Of a DNA stretch of 6,307 bases, positions 5,042 to 6,307 are shown piece by piece; the stretch's first letter is position 1, and each line of letters starts with the position of its first letter. Made by a program: the position numbers and the translations under genes. Source of the stretch: an uncultured Bacteroidota bacterium (lineage in GTDB: Bacteria > Bacteroidota > Bacteroidia > Flavobacteriales > Flavobacteriaceae). The DNA is taken from assembly GCA_903837025.1 (NCBI GenBank), contig CAILTC010000078.1:1-6307 (forward strand). The letters run 5' to 3'. The notes below the pieces were generated by a model. The model was not told where the DNA came from. It made no database searches and saw only the letters and a program-made list of their open reading frames with translations.

Positions 5042-6307
5042 ATGAAAACAGAAAAAAAAACGGAGCTAATAAAAGCAGAGGAAAATACTGTTTCAAAAAT
5101 AGCCAAAAACAAAGTTATAATTGAAAACACAGATTTCCCTATTGTAGGTATTGGTTCTTCTGCTGGCGGACTTGAAACTCTTGAACTTTTTTTTAAAACA
5201 ATACCCGATAATACAGGAATGGCTTTCGTGATTGTTCAGCACCTTGACCCCAATCATGTGGGTATGATGCCTGAATTATTACAAAGAATGACAACCATTA
5301 CGGTCATCCAAGTTAGTGATTGCCTAAAAGTAAAACCCAATTGCATATATATTATTCCTCCTAACAAAAGTATGTCGATACTTAACGGTGAATTACATTT
5401 ATTTGTTCCCGTAGAAAGACACGGTTTGCGATTACCAATAGATATTTTCTTTCGATCGCTAGCAGAGGACAGACAAGAAAAAAGTATTGGAATTATTCTT
5501 TCAGGAATGGGCTCTGATGGTAGTTTGGGACTTAAAGCAATTAAAGAAAAAAACGGATTAGTTCTTGTTCAAGATCCTAATACTGCAAAATTTAATGGAA
5601 TGCCAACTAGTGCACTTCAAGCAATTATTCCTGATATCATTGCTCCTGCTGAAGAATTACAAACTAAATTAACAGATCTTCTTCAATATATGCCGGTTAC
5701 AAAAATAGATCACGAAATAGACAGCAATAACAAAAGCAATATAGATAAAATTATAATCCTACTGCGCGAACAAACGGGTCATGATTTTTCATTGTATAAA
5801 AAAAGCACCCTATTTCGACGAATCGAAAGAAGAAAAGGAATTCACAAAATTGCAAAAATCGAAAAATATGTTCGATTTATGCAAGAAAATCCAAAAGAGA
5901 CAGAAATACTATTTAAGGAATTACTCATTGGCGTAACCAACTTTTTTCGTGATCCCGAAGTTTGGAAAAAACTCAAAGACGAAATATTACCTCAAATGCT
6001 TGAAAAATTACCCGAAGGTTATGTGTTGCGAGCATGGGTAACTGGATGTTCAACGGGTGAAGAGGCCTATTCATTAGCTATCATTTTTAAAGAAGTTTTA
6101 CAAAATTTAAAAAAACGACGAAACCTAAGTTTACAAATATTTGCCACAGATCTTGACTTAGATTCTATTGAAAAAGCGCGCAAAGGCTTTTTTTCTGAAA
6201 ATATAATTCAAGATGTTTCTCCTGAGCGACTTTCACATTTTTTCATCAGTGATAATGAAGGATACCGTGTAAATGCTGTCATTAGAGAAATGGTCGTTTT
6301 TGCTCCA
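5042..6307 (+). CDS. CheB-CheR fusion signalling protein (methylesterase + methyltransferase), 3' partial
   Basis: The frame is open from ATG 5042 to the last base, 422 codons, and the protein continues beyond the window. An in-frame stop at 5009-5011 and no earlier ATG fix the start. After a charged 32-residue lead comes a CheB methylesterase domain (about 33-215) with a complete catalytic triad: Ser40 in GSSAGG, His67 in VQHLDP and Asp159 in GMGSDG. A short linker leads to the CheR N-terminal helical domain (about 233-295, LLREQTGHDFSLYKKSTLFR) and the CheR methyltransferase domain (from about 298: NFFRDPEVW, then the SAM-binding WVTGCSTGEEAYS at 332-344, and ATDLD with Asp370). CheB removes and CheR adds methyl groups on receptor glutamates. 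No CheY-like receiver precedes CheB. In such fusions the missing C-terminus usually carries PAS and often histidine kinase domains (family knowledge; not visible here). No other chemotaxis gene lies in the window, so a non-flagellar sensory role is plausible. Confidence 0.94.
   Translation, partial: MKTEKKTELIKAEENTVSKIAKNKVIIENTDFPIVGIGSSAGGLETLELFFKTIPDNTGMAFVIVQHLDPNHVGMMPELLQRMTTITVIQVSDCLKVKPNCIYIIPPNKSMSILNGELHLFVPVERHGLRLPIDIFFRSLAEDRQEKSIGIILSGMGSDGSLGLKAIKEKNGLVLVQDPNTAKFNGMPTSALQAIIPDIIAPAEELQTKLTDLLQYMPVTKIDHEIDSNNKSNIDKIIILLREQTGHDFSLYKKSTLFRRIERRKGIHKIAKIEKYVRFMQENPKETEILFKELLIGVTNFFRDPEVWKKLKDEILPQMLEKLPEGYVLRAWVTGCSTGEEAYSLAIIFKEVLQNLKKRRNLSLQIFATDLDLDSIEKARKGFFSENIIQDVSPERLSHFFISDNEGYRVNAVIREMVVFAP

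Overview
The window is AT-rich, densely coded on the + strand, and looks like chromosome of a Bacteroidota bacterium, most likely a flavobacterium. The clues are A/T-ending codons, start codons mostly without Shine-Dalgarno sequences, promoter-like boxes of the Bacteroidota type (TAnnTTTG), and protein families in the form found in that phylum. The taxonomic call is an inference from style, not from a marker gene. I see no tRNA, rRNA, CRISPR array, insertion sequence or phage gene.

Layout. (1) Positions 1-1635 hold the 3' part of a ClC-family anion channel/transporter with two C-terminal CBS domains; its N-terminus lies outside the window. (2) Sixteen bases later (1652-2317) comes a small M23 metallopeptidase-fold protein with all zinc ligands but no signal peptide. 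(3) 2383-3444 is a class I fructose-bisphosphate aldolase of the FbaB/DhnA type. (4) 3595-4131 encodes a secreted protein of unknown function. (5) 4350-4826 encodes an NTF2/SnoaL-like fold protein. (6) 5042 to the window end is the 5' part of a CheB-CheR fusion protein that continues past the edge. The AT-rich gaps hold candidate promoters, a weak terminator candidate and a strong 14-bp inverted repeat.

How the genes relate. ClC and M23 are close enough to share a transcript; the aldolase may be read with them or from its own promoter. The last three genes have wider gaps and are probably separate units. No common pathway is evident: ion transport, an apparently cytosolic M23 protein, glycolysis/gluconeogenesis, a secreted protein, a small alpha+beta-barrel fold and a signalling fusion look like an ordinary mixed neighbourhood.

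The most unusual signal is in the ClC gene. Compared without gaps to the E. coli ClC-ec1 motifs, the external gating glutamate is kept, but the central serine is Lys, the central tyrosine is Asp and the internal proton glutamate is Val. Such a pore would be unlike the textbook ClC chloride site. I found no sign of a new defence or mobile system.
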